Shown: positions 1-12,240 of the stretch, piece after piece
Position numbering within the stretch: the first letter of the stretch is position 1
Layout of the letters: the number at the start of each line of letters is the position of its first letter
Program-made: the position numbers and the translations under genes
Notes under the pieces: generated by a model
What the model saw: only the letters and a program-made list of their open reading frames with translations
Told to the model about the DNA's origin: nothing
Databases searched by the model: none
Assembly (NCBI GenBank): GCA_004009845.1
Contig: RMBW01000064.1
Location: forward strand, 1-64,000
Reading direction: 5' to 3'
Length of the DNA: 64,000 bases
Source: Davidsoniella eucalypti
Taxonomy: Eukaryota > Ascomycota > Sordariomycetes > Microascales > Ceratocystidaceae

Positions 1-3000
1 TGGGTTAAGCAACCCAATCGAGCCTTGATATCGGTCTGTATTTCAAGAGATAGAATCGTGAGCATATCTATTTTTTCGCTACGTTGAAGCCTTTAATCGC
101 GTTATTATCGTCATATTATCAGATCCTGGCCCAAACCCAGGTTGGCACTTGCCATTTGAACTTATACTTCCCAATTGGGCCTCCGAACCCCACTTCGTGA
201 TGTAATTGGCTGGCTTGAAAAGTTCTGCTTCAAACTTGAACTTGACTACCCCGAGATATTCATCATGGCATCGTTGCGACGAATCGAGCACCACCATAAA
301 GACGAGGAGAAATCCCTGATTTCGGCTTGGGCTGACATGGAAAGCAACGTGATCGTCCCGCACGAGCTGCTCATCTCCAAAGCAATTGCTATTGTGCAAT
401 GGATCCAGTCGCAGCCCGAGGAACTGCAGACTCAGTAGGTCAAACTTAACCACTGTTTATGTATCTCTCATTTCACTTAGCCTTGAGAGACTCACTGCCC
501 AGTGTCTGTTTTCAGTGGCCGTACTAACATTGTAACATTTAGGTCATGTGTTCGTGTATATGAAATTCTTCGTACTCAGGCTGCGTCTTCTACACCACAA
601 ACATCTCGAGATCGGTTTGTGTCGTTTGTCCAGTTGTGCGGCAAGTTAAAGGAGTCCATCTTCAGCAAGTTCATCTATAGCAAAGAGCTATGTCTAGATG
701 TCTTCCAGAGCTATATGAAGTGGAGCAACGAAGAAAATGATCGGGCCCTTCGTCACGTTCTGGAGTTGGTTAACTTCACAATTGCCAATAACCCTAATCC
801 CGAGGTTGTCGATGAAGTACAGAAGCTCATGGCCGATGACTTGGTGCGGGTCATGATCAAACAATCTACGAAGTCTTTGGTTAAGGCCTCTATGAAGCTG
901 CAAACGCTATTGATTTCCAAGGGATCGCTACGTATCGACTATGTAGCTGAGGCTTACGTCAAGATAGCAAACCTTGACGCTAGCTTGAATGTGTGCCAAG
1001 TATGGTGCCAATATATATCAGAAATCATGAACTGGATGAGACAGCAGTCCCTGTGCCAAATTGCGGGCAAGCTTGTTGCCACAGGCTACACAAGCCTTCG
1101 TGCTGCATCTCAAGAAGGAGGCCTAATAGCTGGGACTCCATTCACCGTGGAGACATGGATCCAGTTGCTAGGGAAGATTCTCGGCCAAGACCATGAGTTT
1201 GTCGTGGCTATCATGAACTACACCTTCCTCCCCTTGTTCAAAGCGGAACGAGCTGATTCGCTGCTCTTCCTAGAGGCAATGAACACGTCCCATGAGGAGG
1301 GACTTGCTGCCGAGGGCGACTTTGATTCCACCGCTTTATTACAGCTTGCTGCTCTGCAAGTTGGTAAGAAGGCTGGCCTTGTAGAGGAGCCCGTCTTCAA
1401 CCAGAAATCATCCAAGAAGAACGCGATTGAGCCTGTCATTCTCAAGGAGCACATCATCGGAAACGTCTTGGGCCAGGCTTCCAACGATGTACGCTTACTA
1501 GCCATGTCACTACTAGTATCTAGTTCGTCTACTACACGGCCATACTCGCCAATTGCACTTGCTCTCATGCGCAAGTACATACCGGTATATCACTCCGAGT
1601 CTGATGCCAAGTTCCGTGTCGACTTCCTTGGCATCGCCAACTCCCTGTATAAGCGCTTCCGTGGCGCTATTTCTCTCGTGCGCCGCAGCATCAAGGTCCA
1701 GATTAACAGTGGCATTCCACAAGAAGTTAATTCTGAAGAGCCGAAGCCTAAGAAGCAGAAGCAGGAGATGCAACATATCAATGTCCTTAGAATACCGACC
1801 TCCGATCTCGAAACCGTACTACTGGAGCACCAACAGTTCCTGAAGTGGTACCTTGAATTCATCAAGAATGAGCTAGTACCTACGGCTTCGTACCAGCGTC
1901 ACATCATGGGCCTTAAGATCCTAGCTAAGATAATCAGGCAGGAGAATGACGAAGCCCGCATCTGGGCCTCAGTTGAAGATGACTCGCTCTTCTTTGATGT
2001 TTTTGACGAGTCGTGGTCTCGTGCCCTATTTGACCTTCTCATGGATCCCTTTGATGACATTCGTGACGGCAGTGCTCTTGTCATCAAGAGTATATTGGCC
2101 AACAACCGTTTCAGCAAGTTCCTCAACGGCCAAACTTCTGTTGAGGCCATCGGCGACTTTTTACCACGAGCCGCTGCTTTGGCTACTGCCACTGGCCGTG
2201 CTGACTATGCCAACGGTGTAGCTCGTACGTACGATCTCCTTTACCAGTTCTCGCCTAACCCTGACGCTCGCCTTGCTGTCATCGATGGAATCATGAGTAC
2301 TCTTGAGTCCAAAGTCGCTCTCGCCGAAAAGGATCTCAATCAGGCCATCCAGATAGCACCAACACACGGCGAGTTTGCTTCACTAGGATACATCTTGCAA
2401 ACATGCCAGGAAACCAAATATCAAGACGAAGAATTGCACGCTATGCTACAGATGCAGACGAAGCTCATATCACTTGGTAAACGCATGTGGGAGCTAGTGC
2501 GTGAAATCCTGTGCGATAACTCACCAGAAGGCTTTCTACCAGATGATATGGACAACATTGACGGCCTTGACACAAAGGATGTGCTCAGTTTCAGCTTCCG
2601 GTCCGTCGATGAGTCTAGCAAGGTATTGCGTATCATCATTCTCGGCGCTAAGAACTTCAACAAGCCTGGTCTCATGGCACCATCCAGAGAAGATCTAATT
2701 GCCACTGGCGATCTTGCCTTCACGCAACTGTCTTCCCTAAGGCATCGCGGCGCATTCACTACTGCTGCCCACACGTTCGCCGCATGCTGCCAAGTTAGTA
2801 AGCTATATGAGACCAAAACCAACACTGAGACTCTGCTATACTCGTGGTACCAACGGTCTCTTGGGGCTATTTACAAGCAAGAGTCGACGACAAGACGGTC
2901 TGCTGGCATTCCGGCTATGTTTACCGGCATTTTGTCGGCCAACACACTTTCAGCTGCCGTTACCAGTCCATCGTTTAAAGAGGTTATGGATAAGCTCATT

Positions 3001-5336
3001 GAAATCGCGGAAAAGCCGGCATCAACTGAGTTTGGCACAAAACTGTACCAAGTTCACGCTCTCAACAGTCTGAAGGATATCTTCAAGAGCTCACATCTGA
3101 GCTATCTCGGTGTCCGTTCAGATCACTACCTATCAAAATGTTTGGCGCTTGCTGCCAACTGCCTCAAGTCCAGCGTGTAAGTGAAGCAAACCAAAGACTA
3201 ACCGGCTGGCTAGTCGACTGTCGTGTACAAACTAACCTATTTTTATCTATTCTCTAGATGGGCGATCCGTAACTGCGGCCTGATCTTGCTCCGGTCTATT
3301 ATGGATTGTCTCCTTGGTACAAACGAAAACAAGTCCATGATCGAAGCCGGCTGGGATGGAAAGGCTCTGCGTATCCAGTACGACAAGTATACTGGAATAC
3401 CACCTCTCCTACTTCAGCTGCTGAAGGAGGGTCTGACTAAGCTAAAGCTCAACCCTACCGAAGCCAGCGCCACCGAGGCTGTATTCCCGGCTCTCGACAT
3501 TATCCGCCGTGCTGGTCCTCCCATGTCGATCCGCATCAGCGCACAAAAGTACATCTCCGAATATCTCGACAGCCCCGTATGGCATGTGCGTGAAATTGCA
3601 GCACGTGCTCTGTGTTCTTGCTTGTTCCACACAGACTGGCTTAGCGAGATCTCTGACCTCATCAGCCGTGCCATCGCTGACACAACGCGCAATGCGCAGA
3701 ACTACCTGCACGGAGTGCTGCTAGCGTTTGGCCATGTGCTAGAGCGGCAGTGCGAAGTGCAGCCGGCCAAGGTATCGGCTGACTGGCCTACTTTGATGGT
3801 GCTGCTACAAACCACTGGTCAGTATATACGCACACATGTCGGTCAGCTGCACCCAGAAATCGAGGCGGCCTATGTTGCGCTGCTAAACCAGTCGCTGGAG
3901 TTTAGTCTCGAGTACCGCGGTGGAGTCAATGCTAGACTGCGCGCACTACCAACACCACAGTCATTGGAGGCATGGGACAAGCTGAGTGCGCTATCGCACG
4001 TCCAGTATATGCACTGGTACACGATACTCGCAGTATCAACTCGCTCGTGGGAGTCTTTGATGGAGCTGCGCGCTCTGGCTGCCCAGATCCCCAGTAGCGC
4101 ACCAGCCTTCTTCGACAGCATCTTCAAGCACGCAAAGCTCGACTCGTTGTCAGTTTCTGAGTTTGAGTCGCTGATTAGCTTGCACCTACCCAACACCGAG
4201 ACGTTCACGCCGCCACGTGACTGGCCATACGAGCTCGTGGCTCGCAATCTGGCTGAGATCTTTGCGTACATGTTTGGCGATGCCTTCAAGGCCAAGTTCA
4301 GCGTAGAGGAAATCAGCAAGTACGAGGCTTTGATTACGTCTTTCGATATTGATATGGCGGCTCTGATGGGTGAGACGCTGACTCCAGTAGTCGGAGATGC
4401 ATTGATCAGACTCAGCGGTGTCAAGATGCTGCGTGACCGCATGGCGAAACTACCAGAGACGGACCAAGTGTGGCAACGCTGGGCGGTGATGATGCGCCAG
4501 AACGTTCACGATGACCAAGTAAGTCAAGCCATCAAGACCATTTTTTTCTTTGAAGATTGCAAACTAACCCTTTATAGTCGTTTGATACTCGTTACTCCGC
4601 CGTCGTGGCTCTTCAGAACTTCTTCGCCGGTCCGTTCGTAGCCGAACAACATACGCTTACCAACGCCTTATTTGCTCTCTACGATGCGCTAAACGACGAC
4701 GACGACGAAATCCGCGAGCTCGCCGCTCTGGCTGCTTCACCTATTATCCACGGTGCCAATCTGGTGCCGATAGAAGCTGCCGCCTCTCTAGCCGTATATA
4801 TGCAAAGCACTATGTCCAGCGACATTCTCTTCCGCCGGGAAGTTCTTTCACGCATGTCCGGCATCCCCCTCGCCCTATCTGCGACGAGCACCGGGGGCAT
4901 TCAGCCTATCAGTTCTAGTGACATCCATGTGATGTCGAAGCAACTACGCACCACGCTGATGCCCGACAACGCGCTTTTTGCCGTAGAAGAGAAGAACCTG
5001 TTCATTGACGAGATCCGCGAGACACAGTGTTGGCGCACCGCCTTCGCTGCTCTCGACTGGCAGACGTCCGAACAGCCGCTCTTTGCGGGTATCGAACGTA
5101 TTCTATCTGCCCAGGTTGCGGATGGCTTGCAGACACTGACGGATCTGGCTGCTAACTCGTTTGATGGGCCTGTGGGCTGGTCGTCGAAGCCGGCTGTGTT
5201 TGCTACGGTAGCACGTATCGTGGCATCGGCTCGTGAGATTGCTAAGCAGGGCGACGACGAGTTGGCACACATGCTCGCAAAGTTCGAAGAGGTGGCGCAT
5301 CAGAATAAGGTTTCTAGCTTATTAGTTGATATATAA
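1..5336 (+). CDS. TRM732: Trm732/THADA family protein (DUF2428), 5' partial
   Basis: Probable non-catalytic partner of the Trm7 2'-O-methyltransferase that modifies C32 of the tRNA anticodon loop. A large helical-repeat protein of about 1620 residues is visible. Exons read as 223-434, 543-3176, 3258-4518 and 4578-5336. The introns (435-542, 3177-3257, 4519-4577) keep the frame, start with GTAGGT or GTAAGT, and the first has TACTAAC before its acceptor. The diagnostic DUF2428 block spans exons 2 and 3: RRSAGIPAMFTGIL, then QVHALNSLKDIF, then WAIRNCGLILLRS, which is split by the second intron. The N-terminus is missing. A likely exon at about 54-140 joins 223 across a putative intron 141-222, but this part is unsure because the frame starting at 175 has only TTG. 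It converges on the DUF3074 gene, with 207 bp between the stops. Family assignment is strong; the tRNA role is inferred from yeast and human homologues. Confidence 0.9.
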
Positions 5337-5543
5337 GAAGGAAGAAAAAAAAAGGCCTAGAATGATGAAAAGTAGGATATACGTATGTGTTTTCTTTATA
5401 TTGAACATAGATCTCTGAAGATAAAATATTTGCAAGTTTATACTGAAGCAAAAATAAAAACGCCACCATGGGTTCTGTTGACTCCCGGTTTGTCTACATA
5501 ATGACCGCCCTTCTATAATGTACCCTTTATTTTTTTATTTTTT

Positions 5544-8239
5544 TCATGGGTTATGTCCCACTACCGCTGCCGTTGCTGACGACGCACCCGCTAACTGGGC
5601 GATTTCCTCCTGTTTGACACCTAGCTGGCCTAACTTCTCAGCCAGAACAGCATTGTGATCCTGAAGCCTTGCTACCTCTAGTTTCAGCGTGTTCATGGCA
5701 GCATGGAGATCGTGAACATCGATGTCGGTTGACGGAGGTATAACTTCGGATTGCGGCACTGGGTTAGCGGCAGCCGTGGCACCAGTTGTCCGCGGAATAG
5801 AATCGGTCACGGAGGTGCCATATGTGGTATTGCTGGTTGCCGAATGCGATGTGCCGGGAACAGCGTCGTAGTTACTGTCGTTGTTGCTGTTGTTCTCGGT
5901 GCCGATATCATCGGAAGATGCGCCGCTGGGGTTTTTGTCTTTCTTGTGCGCCGCTTTACATGCTTTCAACTCGGCCTTTTCACGGTCTCGCAGGGCTTTT
6001 TCTTCCTCCTTCCGGGCTTTTTCTTCGGCCTTTTCTTCTTCACGACGCGCCTTGATGTTCTGCTTCATTTCGCGCTCTTGACGCTTCTCTTCTTGACGCC
6101 GGGCGCGCGCAGCTTCTTTGCGCTTGCGTTCTGCCTCTTTACGCTCAGCTTTGGATGACTTGCGGTGCAAGAGTCGGTCGGCAAGACTACGATGGTCTGC
6201 TTGGTCGGCACCATCGTCGCCACCTTCTGCTGCTGCTCCTGCTGCTGTAGAATGACAATGATGACCAGAGTTCGATGATGCTGCCGACGATGATTCAGCG
6301 TAGCCTGAGCCGCTCTCGGGATAGGAGGTTCGAGACGGTGCCGTCGACCGCCGAGGCCGCCCCCCAGTCAAAGCCGGTGGATGCAACAACCCGAGTCCGA
6401 GATGATGACCGTGATGGTGCTGTCCATCGGCCAGTGGACTAACTCGTTCTAGCGCGGTGTTGTCAACTAAACTATGGGCATACCGTCCTGGCAGATCCCG
6501 ACGGCCGCGATCGAGCAACTGGCCGCGCTTACGAGCCAAGTTGGCAGCGATCTCTTCCGTCGATGACATCCATTCTGATGACAGCTGCGGCGGTGCCAGC
6601 GAGCCGTCACATTTGGTGATGGGGAAGGTATAGTGGGCTACGCGCTGCATATGGCCTGGCACGAGCGAATTGCTGTAGCTCTGGGCAGGCAATGCAGCGT
6701 CAGCTGTGGAAGGCCGTCCGGCAACAGCCATGGCGTAGCAAGAAGATGACGAGACGCTATGAATGTGGCCGTAACTGTGGCTGTGGCCGTGATGATGCCC
6801 AGCAGGCAAGTGGTCGTGGAGATGGTCGGGCTCAGACAGCGCAGAGATGAAGCTTTCGTCAGAGTCACTCTCGCAGTCTGAGTCTGGCTCGTCCTTGGTG
6901 CTGGTATGAGCGCCATTTTCAACTATATCATCGATACCAGCAACAGACTGGCGCGAGTTCTTGGGCAATAGCTGTGGGTGGGCGCCAACTTTGTCTTGTT
7001 CAGTGGCGATGTTACCGTGTGTGCCGCTGCGACTTAGTGGGCGAGGAACAAGGCCAAGATCGTGTTGCTCATTCACCACAACAATAGGGATATTTGAGTT
7101 TCTGTTTGATGGCTCTTCATCACTCTTCTCTTCTGGCTGCTCAGCCGGCTCCGGTGCACACTCTACGTTCTCGTATGCAGACAGGTCTGTTTCCTGCATC
7201 CAGCGGAAGAACTTGGCTGCATCCGAACAGATGCCTCCGGGCGTTCCACGCTCAATCATGAAGCGCGGGACGTTACCTCCAGGATCACTGCGTGTGACCA
7301 TTGCCCACTCAATGGCAATATTCTGGTGATCATCGCCGTCAACGACTTCGCGCACCAGCTCAACGCTTTCATACGAGCCACGAATCACTCCTGATACTGG
7401 AGGACCGTCCACATGAGAGCAGGGCTTTGATACGACGATGAATTCACGAAGCGGTCGCTTCAGACCAGCTGGCATCTGCTCAGCTGGCAGTTTAGATTCG
7501 GCGCTGAAGATCATGGTCACAAAGTCACGTGGCGCCGTTGGCCCGGGAAATTGTGCGCCCAGCTGGAACACTACGTACACATGTTTTAGTCAGCATGCTT
7601 GACACATAATATAACACTGTTGAGTCTTTTCCTACCTGATACATGGCCATTACCAGTCTCTCCGTCTTCCAGTTTCTGCTGCGCTGAAAGACCTCGAACG
7701 ATCGCGCCAACCCGAAGCGCTTCACCAAACTCTCCAATAAGCGCACTCTTCCACTTATCAAACGATAGATCGTGGTGGAGACTACGACGGCCAAACCACG
7801 AGCCCTTGCCGTCCTTGGCCGCAAGCTTGTACACTAGCACGCCGAGTGTGTTTTCTTTGCCACCGGCGCCCTTGATCTCCTTCCAGTCGCGGGAGATACC
7901 CTCTATGATCAGCTGAGCGTGGCTATCTAGCGGCTGGTGTTCGGGCAGTCGGTGCACATGAGGCAGCAGACCATCGTCGGCTGTTACTGCATGTAGCTCC
8001 GAGTCTTCGGGTAGCAGCGGGACAGTCGGTGGCTGCGGGGCCGTTTCGGAACGGCGCCGAGTTTGGCTATGCGAAGAGTCGGAGGTAAAGTTCGGGTTCA
8101 GGGCGCCTGGGAGCGAGGCCACGATTATACGACCTTTATAGAGCGTTTCGTCCAGTAGGTCTGGCAGGTCGGTCGATTGACGTGCGAGGTCGTCCCATTC
8201 CACGGGCTCCAGCACCTCGAAGACTGCCTGAGACGACAT
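5544..8239 (-). CDS. DUF3074 START-like domain protein
   Basis: Two exons, 8239-7636 and 7570-5544. The 65-bp intron (donor GTAGGA, GCTGAC branch site, acceptor TAG) gives an 876-residue protein. Residues about 120-330 fit DUF3074, a START-like fold of filamentous ascomycetes. Landmarks are RDFVTMIF, REFIVVSKPC, the GSYESVELVREV stretch and MIERGTPGG. START-like folds often bind lipid, but no ligand can be named here. The rest is low complexity: a His-rich run (near 6770-6830), Ser/acidic stretches, a strongly charged Lys/Glu/Arg coiled coil (near 5930-6170) and a C-terminal leucine-heptad segment (near 5600-5710). The start at 8239 follows an AT-rich leader with a TATA-like run about 35 bp upstream. 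No signal peptide or membrane segment is seen, so it is probably cytosolic or peripheral. Gene call is strong; function is unknown. Confidence 0.85.
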
Positions 8240-9861
8240 TTGCTAACAGGAATCAAAGCTTAGATGTGGCAATATATAATGTGGCAGCCGAGGTTACAAT
8301 GTTGCTGCCGACGGCCCAGCCGATAAGATCGGGAGGTGAAACTATACAGTGATAGAAAAAGGCCAATGGGCGAAGATATGAGAGGATTGAAGAAGATTGA
8401 AGAAAAAAGACTGAAAAAGTCAATATGAAGAGGTCGAGATAATATTCAAGAAAATGATGTCAAAAGCAACGGGCTGGACGGGATTATTAAATTGTTAGAC
8501 GGCAATTGCCTCTCTAGTGCAACGGCAAAATCGTTGATAGTAATGGCGGACTGTACCCGGGCAGGTGCTGAATCGGGGGCAACGATCAAATAGAGTAGCT
8601 GAAAGACAAGAGTCGAGATTTGATAACTGATAACTGATATGCGATAATTGAATCGAGTAAAGAACGAAAGGGATAAGATATCTAAAGTTATGGGAAAGAG
8701 AAAATGAAAGGGCTTACGAATTGTACGAGTAAAATCACAAAACTAAGTTGCAGACACAGGCTCTGCTTAGACCTCTTTATATGAAGCCAACTATCCATAA
8801 CCTGCCACAAGTTTCGCCGGTGCTTTTCTGCTCTTTTATTTGCTATATACATATAAGTACACACTTCACAGTATTTACTAGTCTTACTTCAAAGCTCTCC
8901 CACGATCCGGGACCATCTATTATTATTAGAAAAGCGGCCATGGGGAAACGATCGTGCGAAACTGAGATCGGCGTGGGTCGAGACTAGGATCGTTGATGCG
9001 TCTGCCTTGGCTTTCAACTACGAGCAAAACTATGGGCAAGCAAGCAGGAAAAAAGAGGGTTGCTCTGCTTTAGAAGCCTAGTAAAAGCCTAAGCCAAGCC
9101 ACCATGCTAGCGGTATACATTGTATCTAAGCTGGCGTGGACAATGAGACCAATATAGAAACCTGTGCCCCTGGCAGATTAAATTGGCTGGCCATATAGAG
9201 AAAAAAGTCACCCGTCAAGAAAGCTTAAAAATATGTGTTATCTTGTTCCTGTCCATTCCTCCTCTATCTCGTAAAAATGGCCGCGCTATACGAGAAGAAA
9301 AATGTGGATAGGCTGCCAATATAAGCGGCTTGTTGGGGTGTTTTAGGCGGCAGTCAATGGATTCTTTAATTAACATGGGTTCTGAATGGAGGGTCGAGAC
9401 TAGAATGGAACAGCCGCGGCAACATATGCAATATCAACAACTTGAAGCAGAGTAATCATTCGGAAACTTGAAACTATCTTCAAAGTAATATTTCTGTACT
9501 AGCCGCCGGTTCTATAGAAGTGATCTTAATGCTAATTCTTGCTTTGCTTCCCTTAAGTTTCACCGGATACGGAAGCAGATGCGTAATGTTAGTTAGTAGT
9601 ACTTTTTCAACCGAGCATAAGACGGACACAATCTTCCCCGCCATATTTGTACATCTGTATACCCAAGATCTGCTTACACCAGTGTACTGACGTACAGTAT
9701 ACATAGATATCAACTCTATACCTCTCGTCACACAACACTCAAGTACAGATATGATTGTCAACAGGACGAAACAACATGCCTGTATCAGAATGATGGAGAC
9801 CAAATCTTGGCAATTTGGCTACCTGGGGAAGGAAGAAGGAAGCTAGGTTTTCTGGGATATA
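8240..9861. other. Intergenic, no gene seen
   Basis: AT-rich upstream region of the DUF3074 gene. It has purine-rich runs near 8340-8460 and only short unsupported open frames. I see no RNA gene or clear repeat. Confidence 0.5.
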
Positions 9862-11322
9862 CTAGTTAGGGTTGGTAAGGGTTTCATCGCTCTGCAGGTT
9901 CAGGTTGCCGGTTAACTTCAACAGAGATCCGGAAGCCTACTGGCCTGGACTCCTTACTATAAACGGTAAAGGAAAACAGGTAAAAACAGGGGCACTACAC
10001 CTCGCTGACAAGCTGGAACGTGTACTCCGGGTGGCTCTGAGAGCAATCCTACCCGTCTGGAAAACTACACCTGCCTCCGCCCTCCACCGTGAAGCGGCAA
10101 TCGCCCCTGCACTTCTCCTTCTGGAGAACAAACGAAGACTCCTGGCTGCAAGATGGACTAGCCTGGACCACAATCACCCTCTGGTAACCCGGTCCTCCGC
10201 TAGCTCTATGACACGGCTGGGACGTACACTGGAGACCATAAGAGCCCTCCCCCCCAGACCCCTCCACCCAAGAGTCCCCCCCCTCCTACCCAGACCAAAG
10301 AGAACTTTGATCAATCTAAGCTACGGAAACTCACCAACAGCATGGACATCATGGTATACTCTGACGGATCAAAACTGGAAGATGGACGAACTGGATGGGG
10401 ATTTGCCATATATCAAGGTAACTGGCTAGTTGATAGACAACGAGGATCCCTAGGAAAGAATCATGAAGTATTTGATGCCGAGATAGTAGGTGCCCTGAAT
10501 GGCCTGAAATTGGCCCTTCAAGCCCCATGCACACATCTCGCAAAGAACATTCATGTTATTCTTGACAACCAAGCAGCATATGCTTGCCTCTTCCCCGGCT
10601 CCGCACCAACAGACACCAGCCAAGCCCAGATCTTAGAGTTTCACTCTCTGGCCCGAACTTGGCCAGATAGACGGCGGTGCCGCCATGTCAAAGCTGGACA
10701 AGTCACCGCAATATGGGTCCCTGGACACATTGGTATACCTGGCAATGAGATAGCAGATTCTCTGGCCAAGGAAGGCGCTACTTTACACCCACCTCCAAAC
10801 CTGCCTCCCTCCATCGCTCATATCAAACGAGCTGCTCGGAGTCGGCTTCAGGAGGAGTACACCGACTGGCGGACATCCTCTGCCCCGACAACTTACAAGG
10901 ACCTGGGACTTTCTGCAAGCCTCAGGACCCCCTTCGAACTGTCTCTCCCAAGGGAGACACTGGGCCGGCTGCTGGCCGCCCGATCACATCACGGAGACTT
11001 TGTGGACTACCACCTTCGCCTACACCATGCTTGTGGGGAAAAGAAGGACCCACTACATTTCTTCTTCTGCTGGAAGGGCAAACGTCTGTCAAAGGTTTTC
11101 TCACGAAGAGCGTTTCACATTACCATAGACAACACTCTATCCACACAACAAGGGGTCATTGATTTCTGCAAATTCATCAAGGAGACAAACTTCTTTGTAA
11201 ATATATGCCCCTAACCCTTAGGAAGACAAAGGGGGGAAGAGTCTAGCCTTCGACCTTCTCATCAAATATCTCTGTTCCACTGCTTTTCTGCCTTCTGTTT
11301 TTTTATTTTGTAATTTTCTGGA
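9862..11322 (+). mobile_element. 5'-truncated Tad1-like LINE: RT thumb plus RNase H and 3' tail
   Basis: Remnant of a non-LTR retrotransposon ORF2. The frame at 9872-10290 matches the post-palm region of LINE reverse transcriptases (LPVWKTTPASALHREAAIAP, followed by LAARWTSLDHNHPL). It runs into an RNase H domain after a frameshift in a C-rich stretch around 10235-10300. After the stop at 11214 comes about 110 bp of 3' tail with a T-rich run. The ORF1, endonuclease and palm regions are absent, so the copy cannot move by itself. At 11323 a second LINE fragment begins. Exact 5' and 3' ends are estimates, and no target-site duplication was found. Confidence 0.75.
10342..11214 (+). pseudogene. 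LINE RNase H domain with C-terminal zinc-knuckle region
   Basis: A 290-codon open frame carrying a type I RNase H domain. Candidate catalytic residues are D8 (YSDGS), E47 (FDAEIVGAL), D75 (ILDNQAA), H129 and D139 in the WVPGHIGIPGNEIAD motif, so the catalytic set looks intact. The C-terminal CGEKKDPLHFFFCWKGK matches the Cys/His tail typical of fungal Tad-clade LINEs. RNase H would remove RNA from the cDNA hybrid during target-primed reverse transcription. The natural N-terminus lies upstream in the shifted frame (ENFDQSKLRKLTNS precedes the first Met), so this is part of a broken ORF2 and not an independent gene. Confidence 0.7.
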
Positions 11323-12240
11323 CCTCCTCATGGGCTACCAAGGCATTGGGCGGGATGCAGACTACCCTCAACATTCAAAATAGAATCAAGAAGATAAACC
11401 AGAGCAATGGCCAGACTCCTGCCAGAATCTAGGATGATTGGTGTCAACCCTATGCTGGCCAAAAAGAAAATGAACCTCGACCTCCGACAAGGTCATCAAC
11501 ATGACGGCAACCGCTACTGGCTTCGCACTTTCCATTGCTGGAACGCCCAAGGCGGAGGAACTGGAAATGATCCGACACTACCTGGAAGCCAGCACGGTGG
11601 AGAAAGAGACAGTGTGGGAGAAATTCGTCATACACAACATCCCTAGGCTAGTACACGACATCGGCGGCACACGCCCAACCACAATCGAGGACATCAAGAC
11701 GGAAATCGAAAAAGCTTTTGGGGAAGAGGTGAAGAGCATACTGGAGAGGGTACCGCTAGGACCTAGACATGATTGCCCTCCGCATTGCAGTTCACAACCC
11801 TGGCGACGTCCCGGGCACCATCGAGCTTCTCGGGCAGAAACGGCTGGTCAAGAGGCCGCACACCAGACCAAGCACGACAGCGACAACGGCCAGATGCTTT
11901 AGATGCTGGAAACAGCACAAGACGGAGTCCTGCACCTATGCTATTAGATGCGCCTCATGAGGCTCAGTCAGCCACAGCAGTAACGAACACTCGCAGGTGG
12001 TGGCTTTCACAAAGGAACCATGCACTTGCACTCTCAGATGCCCAGTATGCCAGGGACAACACGAAGCCACGAGCTGCCCCACCCTTCACTAATAGAGGGC
12101 ACCCCAATGCGCAGCCACTCAAGGATACAGACAATAGGAATATACCAAGCCAATGTACAAAGGCGGCACACAGCGCAAAAGGCGGCTTTGGATGAAGCCG
12201 CCAGAAGGGATGCGGAGGTGACCATGGTGCTGGAACCGGC
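11323..12240 (+). mobile_element. LINE ORF1 (gag-like) and start of endonuclease domain, broken
   Basis: Fragment of a second LINE copy, closely matching the reverse complement of about 20.6-21.1 kb. Frames from 11407 and 11501 give a gag-like ORF1 (MARLLPESRMIGVNP, then WEKFVIHNIPRLVHDIG and RPTTIEDIKTEIEKAFG). CCHC-like knuckles follow around 11895-12060 (FRCWKQHKTESCTYAIRCA, with a second cysteine cluster after it). At about 12125-12235 the frame reads IGIYQANVQRRHTAQKAALD and VTMVLEP, which resembles the start of a LINE endonuclease. Frameshifts at about 11490 and 11740 break ORF1. At 12240 the endonuclease start is joined directly to RT-thumb sequence, which is not a natural LINE order; this is also the outer edge of the inverted repeat. 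Confidence 0.7.

Noticed and set aside
175..222. Start of Trm732 at 175
   Set aside because: The codon is TTG, and upstream sequence fits an intron 141-222 better; the true start is probably outside the window.
1218..1776. Long minus-strand open frames within the Trm732 gene
   Set aside because: They are antisense shadows; the plus-strand frame has conserved DUF2428 motifs and consistent splicing.
3870..4442. A 190-codon minus-strand frame
   Set aside because: Lies wholly inside a well-supported plus-strand exon and shows no domain.
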